Assembly (NCBI GenBank): GCA_003013855.2
Contig: PVNU02004148.1
Coordinates: forward strand, 62,001-126,000
Length of the DNA stretch: 64,000 nucleotides
From: Liriodendron chinense
Taxonomy: Eukaryota; Streptophyta; Magnoliopsida; Magnoliales; Magnoliaceae
Reading direction: 5' to 3'
Shown here piece by piece: positions 22,654 through 34,018 of this stretch. How positions within the stretch are numbered: position 1 is the first letter of the stretch; the number at the start of each line of letters is the position of its first letter. Made by a program: the position numbers and the translations under genes. The notes below the pieces were generated by a model, which was not told the origin of the DNA, made no database searches, and worked only from the letters and a program-made list of their open reading frames with translations.

Positions 22654-24165
22654 TTTTTCTTATTATTTTCATTACATTATTTTCACACACTAAAATCTAG
22701 AGCAATCCGGACCGTCAAATGATGTACACATTTTATATGGTTCGTAGCTAGAAATTGTACCGATCATTTAATCCTAACCGTCTAATTTTCATCTGTATAT
22801 TCTTTTTATCCATCTAATGGTTTGGACCAAGTGGAATGTTAAGATTTTCCGATTAATTTGTATTTCGCAATTTCGATCCATCCGCAATGTGCCCAACAGC
22901 ATGGATGGTCCAGATCGGCTTATATTATGTCACTTCAACGGTGGATGATTTGACACAAATGTAGTGAGTGCGGGCAGGTGCGACGTTGTGGTCTCGCCCT
23001 TTAAAAACAATTCTAGACTCGCGTGTTAGTTATGCACAATTTTTAAAAGGGTGGTGACTCATACCACTCACATGTGGCAGTGATGTACAGCTATCCAAAC
23101 CATCCAAATTGTGGGCCCCATTGTAGATTGATGGTCCCTCTACAGAATTCTGATCAAGAAATCTTAGCTATCCAGAAAATAGTAAAATATTGTACTAGTG
23201 AGTGGTCCAAATTGGAAGTGGAAAACCATATGCTCCATCCACGGACATCGATTGGGACAGCTAGGATTCCCGTGAAACATACCATGTGTACGGTTGACGA
23301 GTCTACCCCGTCTTTGAAGACGTATGCTTATATGGTGTACTGGTCTTCTGTGGGGCCCACATCAACTTTTCATCCGATCAACCCCGTCCATTAGATGTGC
23401 CTTGGATTTTAGCACAAGGGGTTAAAAAATCATTCATAACGGAAACTAAGCTGGGCAACACCAAAACATAGAGTTGGGAAGGGACGCTCAACTAATAAAA
23501 CTTCTCCAACTGTTTTCCGGGCTCACTGTGTTGTGTATATACCATCTAATCCATTAATCAGATACGGTCCACCCAGGATTAAGGGCCATAAAAAATCAGG
23601 CCATCCGAAACCCAGGAAGACCACACCAGGTGCATTTTTCCATCTTAGGCATGATTTTACATTGTTGCCTGTGTTGTGGACCATCTAACTTTTGGATCAT
23701 CTTCATTTTTAATTACAAGGTGAAAATATGGGAAGAACACAATGGACGGGTGGATCCGGTGCAAAGTTAAGATGGGGTCCACAGAATCCCGATACACCCG
23801 CAAGTTTTGGTAGTACCGCTACCATATGAGCGCACTCTTCATTTTTATTTATTATTATTTTTTTTTAATGTGCGTGCAGAGCTAACATGGGATTGTAGCC
23901 GTTAAAAACATTATCCGCCAAACCCCACAAATTATCTCCGTTAAAAAAAGATAAAGAAGAAAATCCAACCTCTATATTCCATACCGAGAGCGACAATAGA
24001 TGAGAGTCAGTTGGTGGGGACGTCCAAAAACTAACAGGAAGAAAAAAAAAACAAAGAAGAAGAAGACAGGCGCACAAATCGGTATTTTGGTGTAACAAAA
24101 TGGACCGGAATCTTGTGGGGCCCACCATGTTGTATATGTAAAATACACTCCATTCATCCCGTTCT
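22654..24165. other. Gene-free region with foldback remnants
   Basis: GTGGGGCCCACATCAAC near 23350 and GATGGGGTCCACAGAATCC near 23770 may be the two ends of an eroded foldback element of about 450 bp. An A/G-rich segment lies at about 24030-24070. No gene is supported. Confidence 0.4.
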
Positions 24166-24716
24166 GGACGCGGATTAGCTACTGACAGGTTAAGTAGCCA
24201 ATAAGGCACTGAAGTGACGTCACCATGTTCGGGACCCTAACATGATGTATGTGTTGTGTCCACACCGTCCATCCATTTGAAGAGATCACTTTAGGGCATG
24301 ACTCAAAGAATGAGGCAGATCCAAATTTCAAGGGGACCCACCACAAAAAAAGTGGGGACAATGACATCCACCATTGAAAACTTCTTAAGGGGTACAGAAG
24401 TTTTCTATCAATCTGATATTTGTGTTTTCCCTTCCTCCATGTCTGTGGGAACATACCAATAGGTGGGATCTCAAATCAATATCTTGGTTGGCCCAGGAAG
24501 TTTTCAACGGTGGATGTTATTGTCGCCACTGTTTTCTATGGTGGGGTTCACTTGAGCTTTGGATCTGCCTCATGTTTTGAGTCATGCCCTAAAAGGGTCT
24601 CTCCAAATGGATGGATGGTGTGGATATAACACATACATCATGTTGTGGTCTATATAACATGGTGACATCACTTCAGTAGCATTAGTTGTTACTCAACTTG
24701 TTAGTAGCTAATCGGC
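24166..24716. mobile_element. Mutator-like foldback MITE, subterminal type C
   Basis: The left end GGACGCGGATTAGCTACTGA is mirrored at the right by TTAGTAGCTAATCGGC. Both arms continue through TGACGTCACC/GGTGACATCACTTCAGT words into the shared core (CCACACCGTCCATCCATTTG and its complement). Target duplication is not clear because the right side abuts a cluster of further ends. Confidence 0.78.
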
Positions 24717-24864
24717 TATCGTCAGGGTCTATCCTCTACTCTACGACTTAGGATGTGGGTTAGCTACTAACAGATTACCTATCAGTAGCTAATCTGTGCC
24801 GTCAAGGCCTATCTTCTACTCTAGGACATGGACGCGGATTAGCTACTAACAAATTGAGTAGCTA
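24717..24864. repeat. Cluster of type C element ends
   Basis: A spacer GTCAGGGTCTATCCTCTACT is followed by a 50-bp piece at 24751-24800 made of just a left end (GGATGTGGGTTAGCTACTAA) and a right end (TATCAGTAGCTAATCTGTGC). A second copy of the spacer (24801-24829) follows, then another left end at 24830. These look like nearly complete internal deletions or repeated insertions. Confidence 0.6.
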
Positions 24865-24873
24865 TAGGACTTG

Positions 24874-25430
24874 GGATGCGGATTAGCTACTAACCGATTG
24901 AGTAGCTATATAACGCTACTGTAGTGATGTCACTAGCTTCTGAGGGGGTTACTATAAAGTATGTGTTGTATCCACACCGTCCATCCATTTGCAGATATCC
25001 TTTTATGGCATAAGTCAAAGAATTAGAGAGATTTAAATCTCAAGTGGACCTCACCAAAGAAAACAATGGAGATTGATCTCCTATCATTAAAAACTTCTTG
25101 AGACTACAAAAGTTTTCAATCAAGCTGATATTTTTGTTTTCCCTTATTCCATGTCTGTGTGAACTTACGAACAGGTTGGATCTCAAACAAACATCATGGT
25201 GAGCCCAAAGAAGGTTTCAACGTTCTCGTCACTGTCCACACTCTTTTCTTTGGTGGGGTCCACTTGAGCTTTGGATCAGTCTCATTCTTTAGATCATGCC
25301 CTGAAATGATCTCTCCAAATGGATGACCGGTGTGGATACAACGCATACATCATGGTGGGGCCCACAGAAGTTGGTGACGTCACTTCAGTAGCCTTATAGC
25401 TATCAACCTGTCAGTAGCTAATCCGCGTCC
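24874..25430. mobile_element. Mutator-like foldback MITE, subterminal type C
   Basis: The left end GGATGCGGATTAGCTACTAA is mirrored by TCAGTAGCTAATCCGCGTCC at the right. TAGGACTTG (24865-24873) and TAGGACCTG (25431-25439) match at 8 of 9 bases. The core is as in the other foldback copies, and the two halves are inverted complements. Confidence 0.85.
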
Positions 25431-25524
25431 TAGGACCTGGGGCAAACATTCAGGGAGATCCATAACTCAGGTGGACCCTACCACAGGCTACAACGGGGAT
25501 TGGAATTGGATGCCAACCTTAGGT

Positions 25525-25810
25525 TTGTGTGTGGAGCTGCCGTAGTGTTTCATCTTTCATCAACACCGTTAATCAAGTGTAAATTCATAGGATAAAGTAA
25601 ATATACGAAAATCAGACTGATCCAAATGTTAGGCGGACCACACCGTGTGAAATTAGAGATTTTAGTTACATTGTTTCCGTTGCTTTGGAGCACCACTCTT
25701 TTTCCCATCGGCTCTGATATTTTGTATGAACCGTTGAAATAATGGTTCTCACCTGCTGGACGGGGTGGATTTACATATAAGACATGGTGGACCCCACAGA
25801 GTTTGGGGTG
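25525..25810. mobile_element. Foldback MITE, other family
   Basis: The left part has GGAGCTGCCGTAGTGTTTCA and CAACACCGTTAATCAAGTG. The right part read inward has CTCTGTGGGGTCCACCATGT and CCACCCCGTCCAGCAGGTG. The arms are weakly inverted, so this is an old element. I see no gene in the surrounding 25431-26516. Confidence 0.45.
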
Positions 25811-26516
25811 TTAAAAAAGAGGAGAAGAAAAAGGTTTAGAGCTTAGGGCAGTGTGAAAATAATGACAAATCACAAGATTCTCCAGATGTGTAAGCAAACA
25901 TACGGAGATCAGCACAATAATTCAAGCTAAAAGGCTCTTTACAGAAAGCTCTCCTATTTCATGTATTTTATTTTACTTTATTATTATTTTTTTCTGTTGG
26001 GTTGTATCAACGGTGGTCCAGTGGACTACTTTTTTGAGTGGTCTCTAAGGCCCTCAATGGTAGGGTTTTGGGCCCCACATGGAGATGATGTCGATCATGT
26101 GGTCTGAGTGGGCAAATACCCAAGTAGGCACACGCGTTTGTTTACCATCGCACGTGCCAAATTATGAGATCTAAGCCGCTGATTTAGGAGGTTCATCTGG
26201 TGGGCCACATAGTAATCTGGCACGTGTGATGACGAGTAGAGATATCAGGGGTAACACACAGAAGTCCCTCACCGAAAACAGGTGGGTCCCACCAATACGA
26301 AACAAAGTAGATGGACCACTACAACCAATAGTCCTACGGACTTCCAAAACGGACATCCTTTCTTGAGGAGAGGGCTCTTAGGTAATTGAAATGATCTTTA
26401 GGGGCTGAAATGTCCTTTTTCCTTTCTAATTTAAAAAAAAAAGAAAGGAGAGTGAGAGTGGTTAACCTTTTCAAAAGTGGGCTTCTTTGGTAATTGGGCT
26501 TTCATAAGGGTTAAAA

Positions 26517-26903
26517 CTTTGATACTCTGGGAGAGTGTGATGGATGATACTCAGGCACTTAGGAATTACTAGAATATGTATACGTGGCAAGCAAGTAATT
26601 CAAAGTAAACCTTCGAGATTGTGCGAATTAGTTTATTTTTATCATCAACCAAATATTAAGCTGATATGGATTGATGGACACTAATTGGACGGTTATAAAC
26701 GAAACATACACAAATGCTCTTATTTCAACAAACAAGTGTCCGTAAATTAGAGGCTAGGAATAATCAATGAATCTGAGTCTTTCATTTTAACCAAAAGACA
26801 GTGGGGTCCACAGTTTAGTATGTTTAGATTGGTTGAATATATTCCACTTTTACCATTTCTAGGTGCATGCGTATCAGATATCATACGCAACCAGAGTACC
26901 AAA
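26517..26903. mobile_element. Type B MITE, near full length
   Basis: The left end is CTTTGATACTCTGGGAGAGT then GTGATGGATGATACTC and GGCACTTAGGAATTAC. The right end has CTAGGTGCATGCGTATCAG then CCAGAGTACCAAA. It is the best preserved copy with 16163-16547. Confidence 0.7.
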
Positions 26904-27078
26904 TAAATAATTCCCTTTTAGAAGTAAGGTGGCAAAAGCAGCAATCATGGCCTTTAACGATCAGTTGAAAGGACCTTAGAGTCTCAGAGAATCGTACGGT
27001 TGCCGGGTTCTCGATGATAAGTCTTTTTTTTTAAGGGCCCTGATTCAGTGAGGGGGCCCTCGCTACGGCGAATATCTG

Positions 27079-27308
27079 TATACTCTGGCAGCTTGATACT
27101 CAAGGACTCAACAATTGGACCATTGGATATTTTCATTTTTAACTGTCCAATAATTATCCGACAATCCCATGGTGAGATAATTAAAAATTCATAGCCCGTC
27201 GATCATGATACATCTAAACCGGGACCCAAATATTGGACAGTTTAGTTTTACTTACTTGTATTCCAAGGGGCTGTGTATCATCCATCACGCTCTTCCAGAG
27301 TATCAAAG
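27079..27308. mobile_element. Type B MITE, shorter copy
   Basis: The left end TATACTCTGGCAGCTTGATA is truncated relative to the consensus. The right end CTTCCAGAGTATCAAAG is intact, with GTGTATCATCCATCACGCTC just inside. Confidence 0.6.
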
Positions 27309-27396
27309 TTTTCTTTCTTTCCTTTGTGCGCTGCAAAGGCTACAGTACTGGTTCGTACTGGTCCGACTACTATCAGAGCACGCTCTAGCGTGGCAC

Positions 27397-27935
27397 GGGA
27401 GCGAATTAGATGTTACCCTGGTACCACCTTAGTGGGTGTTACCCCTACCGTGTGGGGCCCATCTTGATGTTATTTTTATATATCTATACCGTCTATCTGT
27501 TTTCTCATATCATTTAGGATATGATCCCAAAACTTAAGAAGATCCGGATCTCAGGTGGACCATACCACTAGAAACAGTGATTAATAACCATTAAAAACGT
27601 TTTGTGGGCCACAAAAGTTTTATATCAATCTGATATTTATATTTTCCCTTCATCAAGACCTTATTAACATTATCAAGAGCTTGGATTGCAAATAAACATT
27701 ACCAAAACCTTACCCTGGGCTCTTTCGAATTTTTAATGGTGGGGCACTCAATCACACTGTTTCCAGCGGTATGGTTCACTTGAGATTTGTATCTGCGTAA
27801 TTTTTGAAACCTTATCCTTAAATGGGCTGTATAAACGGATGGACGGAGTGGATATACAAAATATCATACATGTGGGCCATAAGGTAGGGGTAACACCCAC
27901 TAAGCTGTTCCCGGGGTAACACCTAATTCGCGCCC
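27397..27935. mobile_element. Mutator-like foldback MITE, type A, exact 9-bp target duplication
   Basis: The left end is GGGAGCGAATTAGATGTTAC and the right end read inward is GGGCGCGAATTAGGTGTTAC. Both continue with TTAGTGGGTGTTACCCCTAC. GCGTGGCAC occurs exactly at 27388-27396 and 27936-27944, the 9-bp duplication of Mutator-like elements. The core and foldback are as in the other copies. Confidence 0.9.
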
Positions 27936-27944
27936 GCGTGGCAC

Positions 27945-28394
27945 ATATGCATGAGGATACACGCCCGGTCACATGGCAGGCCACGTGCATTAGTCCAGGT
28001 CACTCATCAAGTGGGTCCCACCATTTAGATGCTTCGCCTAACAGATTAGCCAATGGTCCGCATTCAACATTCAGTGGCTGATCGTTTAGTGGTCCAGACC
28101 ATCATCATGGTGGGCCTGACCGTAGGTTAACATGGCCCAGATTTGAAGATCTTAAGTACCATCTATTTGTAGTCACGACGAATCCAAATGTTACGATCGT
28201 TTTAATGAGGAGATCTTTGCCGCATGGTTCATCCACGTCGGCTCACATCAGATGCATGGTCTGGAAGGCCAAACCATGGCCCCCATCTATTCAAAGAGAA
28301 TGCATTGTGCGCATTCGATAGAGGACTTGGGACTCTTTGTTAACGCTGAAGACTGCAAGAGAGATTTACTACTTTGTGTAATACATAACCCAAT
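27945..28394. other. Gene-free spacer between MITEs
   Basis: No coding or RNA feature was recognised. There are a few GTGGGTCCCACC-type words. Confidence 0.4.
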
Positions 28395-28866
28395 TTTAAC
28401 CTAAGATACTTTTTTGAGCCCACCATGATTTATGTGTTAGATCCACATTGTCCATCAATTTTTTATATAATCATAGAGCATGATCCCAAAAATGAGCCAT
28501 GTTAAATGCTTAAGTTAGCCCCACAGCAATAAGCAGTGGTAATAGAATGACTACCATTAAAACCTTTCTGAGGTCCATTGTAAAGTTTATTTGCCATCTA
28601 ACCTATTTATAAGGTCACAAAAATCTAGATGAAGGGAGAATAGAAAAATTAGCTTGATCAGAGCCTTCTGTGGCATAAGAAGTTTTCAATGGCAGGCACC
28701 CAATTTCCACTATTTCTTATAGTGTTGCCTACTTGAGCCTTAGATATGCCCTTTTTTTTTTTTTGTTTCCTAAAATGATATGGAAAACTTGATGAATGGT
28801 ATGGATAAAACATATACATCACGGTCGGCCCCACAGAGCCCTTTCACACTACCCTCGTTAACACTA
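28395..28866. mobile_element. Foldback MITE with shared core, eroded ends
   Basis: It contains CCCACCATGATTTATGTGTT and, at the other side, ATACATCACGGTCGGCCCCA. The internal TCCACATTGTCCATC and GATGAATGGTATGGA match the two inner arms. A T tract lies near 28752. End positions are approximate. Confidence 0.55.
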
Positions 28867-28917
28867 CCATGCACCTCTAGCTAGATTCAGGGTATTGCTC
28901 AATCTCATTTAGATTTG

Positions 28918-29445
28918 GGATGCCTATAGCTACTACAGTGTGAGCAGCGAGATTCCTATTGAAGTCACATCATCAATTTTTGTGGGTCCTACCGTAATAT
29001 ATGTGTTTTATCCACACCTTTTATCTATTTTGAGAGATCATTTTAGGGCACGAGAGACAGAATGAGGCAGATCTAAAAGTCAAGTGGATCCCACCACAGA
29101 AAACAGTGGGGACAATGACTCCCACCATTAAAACCTTCCTAGGTCCTACCATATGTTTTTTTGAGATCCAACCTGTTTATAAGTTAACACAGACATGGAA
29201 AAAGAGAAAACACAAATACCAGCTTGATCAAAAAGTTCTATAGCTCTTAAGAAGTTTTCAATGGTAGGGTTCAATCCCCACTATTTTTTGTGGTGGGGTC
29301 CACTTGAGCTTTGGATCTTACTCACTCTTTGGCTCATGTTCTAAAATGATATCTTTGAATGGATGAACGATGTGGATATAATACATAAATCATGATGGGG
29401 CCTACAGAACTAGTGACGTCACTTCATTAGCAAATCTCGTCATTG
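28918..29445. mobile_element. Foldback MITE, probably type C
   Basis: TAGCTACTACAGTG at the left, and GTGACGTCACTTCATTAGC at the right, correspond to type C ends. Between them are the core words ATCCACACCTTTTATCTATT and GAATGGATGAACGATGTGGA. Ends are degenerate and no duplication was recognised. Confidence 0.5.
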
Positions 29446-29460
29446 AGGCGTCATTAGCGA

Positions 29461-29905
29461 GAGCAGATTAGGTGAGATCCTAGATCCACCGAGGTGGGTG
29501 GGACCCCTAACCATGGGGCTTATAGTGATGTATGTGCCTTAAATCCACACCGTCTAACCATTTTGAAGCTGGCTTAAATCTTAGGTAGACCACACCATAG
29601 GAAACCATTGTGATTGAATCATCACCATTAAAAACTTCACGGACTCCACCAAAATGTTTATTTTCCATCCAACCTGTTGATAAGGTCACAAACACCTAGA
29701 TGATCCAAATCCAAATCCCAAATGAACCATAGTACATGTGATTGACCATTAATGGGCCATGAAAGTTGTGGGCCAAATGAGATTTGGATCATACTCATTT
29801 TTGGGGTCATTCCCTAAAATGGTTCGGAAAAAATGGATGGACGGCATGGATAAAACACAAATATTATGATGGGGCTCACCCAACACTATCCAATAGCTGG
29901 GCTTA
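29461..29905. mobile_element. Foldback MITE, eroded
   Basis: The left end GAGCAGATTAGGTGAGATCC resembles the GGGAGCGGATTAGGT group. The core is present (CCACACCGTCTAACCATTTT and GGATGGACGGCATGGATAAA), but the right terminus is not recognisable, so the end is approximate. Confidence 0.5.
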
Positions 29906-31806
29906 CTGGCATAGTCAATACACAATTCGGATACACTGAGGTGGGTGGGGGCAAATGTGTTACGTTAATATATTTTAAACATTTAAGACCTTAGTTAACA
30001 AACAGATTACTCTAAAGTCAAACTTCATATTCAAGTTTTGGATTCAGACTTCCGACTTTAGATTTAACGAGCAGGCCGTAGGTCTTGCTTCAAGATTGGA
30101 AAATTTATACAGGTGGCAGCATAGAAGTTCTATGCATTTCCCTCTTCGGTACACTTGGCAAACAGGTCCCGTGATCGGCTGTTGTTGTAGTGGGCCACCA
30201 AGTTGATAAGCCATATTCCTACTTTCAACGGGATCGGATGGTTGTAAACATCCAAAGTTGCTTGAAAAAAAAAAAAAAGCCCAACAAAAGTCACAAAAAC
30301 TGGTTGATTATAGATGTCCAATCACTGCAATTTTCGGTACATTGCATATCCACATGAAGGCCCATCAGGTCAACAGTCCCGATCACAAGATGTGATTGCC
30401 ACGTGTACCTTGAGGTGGGAACTACAAAGAACTTTCATGCAACAACATGCATACGTAATGCACACATCCATGAATAGCAACCGTCCAAATTGTGAACCCT
30501 TCCCTTTACCAAAAAAAGGTGGACCCAATAGGAGGTGGGGCATAACTAAAATCACACAGCGAGCATCACTAACAGCCCCATATCAACCATTGAAGCTCTT
30601 CTGTTGTGTATTTGATGGCCACATGCGAATGTTGCTCCTTGAAGAGTGGGCCCCACAATCTGGATGGTTAGTTTCCTTTGCATGTGATCCAGGCGTATTT
30701 GTGGATGTATGCAAGCGAAGGATCCATCATTCACTGCCCGATCATGCCATGGCATCCGCCACTGGAATTAATACTCGAACAGAGTATGGTGGATCACATA
30801 CATGCATGCACATGGCATTTCTCTATACTAAATCAGACCATCACGAGCCTCTCGTTGTAGATGGGACACAAACTATGATTCATGTTAATAGGAGAATCCT
30901 CACCATCCGCTCAATGGAACCCAAACGGACGATCGACCGTCCATTTAAAACTTGAAAAAGATCGACGATCAACGGCTGCGACAAGTCTAGCACAGGAGCC
31001 ACGGGACCATTTGGGCTGCTGAGATTGTCTTAAAAGGGAGCGATTCCGTATCATGGGCTCATTTCCGGGTGGGGTCCACGTTCCTGCGATGCTTCTAACA
31101 ATGTCTCCGGTCAGTTGTAGTTCTGTTTCTTCTCTTGGTATTTGAGGAAATCAGACATCATTTTATCAGAACATTTGGGAAGAAAACTGGCCATTCATGT
31201 TGAGGAGAAGAGATCAAGGTGGTCCAAAATAGTGGGACCCACCCAGAAAGCAAACAAAACAGCTAACATCATATGCCTGATCAGAGACATCTCTAAGGCC
31301 CACCACCAGATTTTTTTGGTGGACTTCCCTTGGTCACAAGCTAATCTCAGACCTTGCACATGTCTGAAAACTATCAATCAATCAGTGTGGTCCTTCTCAT
31401 ATTTTCGGTGGATGCTGACTGCCGATTGTGATGCATGATCTTCAAACTGTAAAAAAAAAAGAACATTTTAATCTATGGATAAAATAGATATCATCAGGAG
31501 TGCTGATTGGGTGGGCCATATCATGTACTGTAAGTCTTAGACCATGGCAGGGTTGATGGGTGCAAAGTCACATGGGTGTAGCAGTGCTATCTCAGTTCCA
31601 AAATGTCCTTTGCAGTGTCAGCATCCCTCGTGAAGATCCCATCAGGACTAGGAAGGACTTACCAATATAGGATTCAAGTGGGCCACCAGATCAGAGATGC
31701 ATCGTAGGTCATTGCACAACCTCCAGCCTCCTTCGTCCCAAGCTCTTGTTGAAGCAACTAGACTTTTAATGGGCTAAGACACCTTGGATCAACTACAATT
31801 CACCCC
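29906..31806. other. Gene-free region with repeated CCAC/GTGG words
   Basis: A run of A bases lies at about 30265-30279. Words such as GTGGGCCCCACAATCTGGAT near 30648 indicate MITE remnants. The 213-codon open frame at 30314-30955 has no recognisable domain and I do not accept it as a gene. Confidence 0.4.
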
Positions 31807-31815
31807 CTCCTGATC

Positions 31816-32041
31816 GGGAGGGGATTAGGTATTACCCGAGCCTGTCCCGAGCTCAGGAGAGGCTAGTACATGGCGTGTGGGCATTCGGGGAGAGGAGGCG
31901 TGACATAACTGTGTCAGGCTTGCTGACGTGGCAGGTCTCCTCTGACAACGTGCCCTTCACCAATACAAAGGTGACATGTATGTGCCACGTCGGGCCTGTC
32001 CTGAGCTCGGGACAGGCTTGGGTAGTACCTAATCCGCTCCC
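31816..32041. mobile_element. 226-bp Mutator-like MITE, type E, exact 9-bp target duplication
   Basis: The left end is GGGAGGGGATTAGGTATTAC and the right end read inward is GGGAGCGGATTAGGTACTAC. Both continue through CCTGTCCCGAGCTCAGGA. CTCCTGATC is exactly repeated at 31807-31815 and 32042-32050. It lacks the inner core of the larger copies, so it is either a deletion product or a separate member sharing the outer end. Confidence 0.9.
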
Positions 32042-32130
32042 CTCCTGATCATATGGTTCAAAATCCTGAAAACCCGACTCAGATGTCCAGCTGAGCTGGT
32101 TCAACTCAGTCGCTTGACTCCACACTAGAG

Positions 32131-32235
32131 GGTGTGTTTGGTTGCACCAAATATCGTGATATTACATTATTAATCAGTCTAATTTGGTGCAAAATTCCAT
32201 GATGCCTCGTGAAATTGGTGCAACCAAACATGGCC
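32131..32235. mobile_element. Tourist-like MITE (~105 bp)
   Basis: The left end GGGTGTGTTTGGTTGCACCA and right end TGGTGCAACCAAACATGGCC are inverted repeats around an AATCAGTCTAATT centre. It is a nearly whole-length palindrome of the family seen intact at 39599. Confidence 0.7.
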
Positions 32236-32574
32236 TAAATGAGATCTTAAAATATGATATATGCAACTTATGAACTAAAATACTCAAAGAAGTTACACAT
32301 AATCAAATACTGCAGTAAAACTGAAACAAAAGGACCTGTTGCCATCTAAACCAAGTCATGCAAGGTGGCATCCCTTGGAATTTAACACGCTCCAGTCGGC
32401 TCAGCTGAGTTTCAGAATGATGGTTGTGTAACCTGTTCCGCCTTCAAATGCTTGTGTGAACATGTATGAAAACCTACAGTCCGAATAGAATTTTGTGTAA
32501 CAATTAATTAACAACATTGGAAATAAATAATATGCTCATGGCGGTCAGATGGAACTTGCTACAGTCTTCTGACT

Positions 32575-33300
32575 GTAGTTATAAAACTCGGCCGAGTCAA
32601 TTTGACTCGGTGGGATTTCAAGCCGAACCATTAGGAAAATCAATTCTGAGAATGACTCAAGGTGACTCAACGTGTTGAATTGCTAACTCAGTCTACTTGA
32701 CTAGACTCGGTGACTCGAGCAAGTCACTCACCTTGTCAAAGCAGTTTTTAATAAAACTGAAAGGAGGTCTGTGAAAATAGAACCACCTCTGCCAGGGGCG
32801 CAGACATTAATAACCAGCAGGTAATGTAGTACAGGGCTGACTACTTCTTGTATTTTATGATACTTAATAGCTACCCACTATTTTATATACTCCTTACGAA
32901 TTCATGAGAAGTTTATAATTATTAAATATCCAGTTGAGTTGGGTTGAGTCGACCCGGCCAGGACGAACACTGAGTCAAGTCCAGTTTTCAAGTTTTTAAG
33001 CTAGGCTTCTGACATGCAGTGCCAAATCTCTATCCCAAACTTAGACGGTCTTGGAAGGCTAAAACTCGCAACCAGGCCCACCCACAAGGCAGTGAATGGT
33101 AATACCAAGCCTGATCATTCAAACTAAAAAGCCCATTGACTGCGCCCCCACCATGTTTTTAACCCTTGGACAAGTTGTATCATCTGAGTTGACTTGGATT
33201 CAGTGACATTCAATCCGGTTCGATACCACCAGTTGAGTATTCAGTGCTGAGTTGGGTGAGTCCTGACTCGACTCAAGGCTGTATGAATCAATCCAAGTTG
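32575..33300. repeat. ACTCG/GAGTC-rich degenerate repeat cluster
   Basis: Three patches (about 32575-32760, 32925-33000 and 33180-33300) hold words such as AACTCGGCCGAGTCA, GACTCGGTGACTCGAG and GAGTCCTGACTCGACTC. Element ends were not resolved. Confidence 0.5.
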
Positions 33301-33631
33301 GCGTTTCTTTTAACAATGGGACCTACCCAGAAGCCCAATAAAGTGGCTAATTCTGCTGATACTTAACACGTCTGTGGACCCTCCAACCCATTATGCAAAA
33401 TCCCAGTAACATGTATTTGGATAGGCTGAAGACAACCAAAGAGTATTTTAGAGAGAAGATGAGGTTGAAAAATCACGAAGAGCTTATCTCAAAATCCACT
33501 CAGATATATAGTGGAAAGAAAGAAGCATTAAAGCCATGTCCACGTACCTAAACAAATCATGACATTTAGAAAAAGGAAATGACAAGAGAAGGAAAAGTAT
33601 TTTTACCACTTTCTTTTCATTCTTCCGTTGT

Positions 33632-33749
33632 CCGCATTTGGTGGTTGCACCAAATATCACGAAATTTCAAGATATTGCATGATTAATCAGTCTAATTCAG
33701 TTCAAATTTTCATGATAGTTCTTGAAATTTGGAGCAACCATACGCACCA
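33632..33749. mobile_element. Tourist-like MITE, diverged
   Basis: TGGTTGCACCAAATATCACG at the left and GGAGCAACCATACGCACC at the right bracket the same AATCAGTCTAATTC centre as in 32131-32235. Ends are eroded. Confidence 0.55.
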
Positions 33750-33925
33750 TAAGCAAATCGTAATGATCAGAAAAAAATAACAAACAAATACTACAGAAGG
33801 GCCTAAACTTTCCTGCGTTAAAAAGCCCATCCAACACAGACAACAGGAATGGCTAACAGAGAGAAGACAAACCAAAATTTACTGCTGTGGGACAGTCGGC
33901 ATAAATGTTTCTCCTCTATATGTTA

Positions 33926-34018
33926 GGGTGAGTTGCACTAAATTTCATGAAATTTTCTACGAAATTAGACTTGAAAAATCATGAAATTTATTGATATTTG
34001 GTGCAACCAAACACACCC
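33926..34018. mobile_element. Tourist-like MITE, diverged
   Basis: The left end is GGGTGAGTTGCACTAAATTT and the right end GGTGCAACCAAACACACCC. A TTA precedes it but is not repeated on the other side. Confidence 0.6.

Noticed and set aside
30314..30955. 213-codon plus-strand open frame
   Set aside because: No domain, signal peptide or codon pattern was recognised. It contains MITE-type words (GTGGGCCCCAC), so I treat it as chance.
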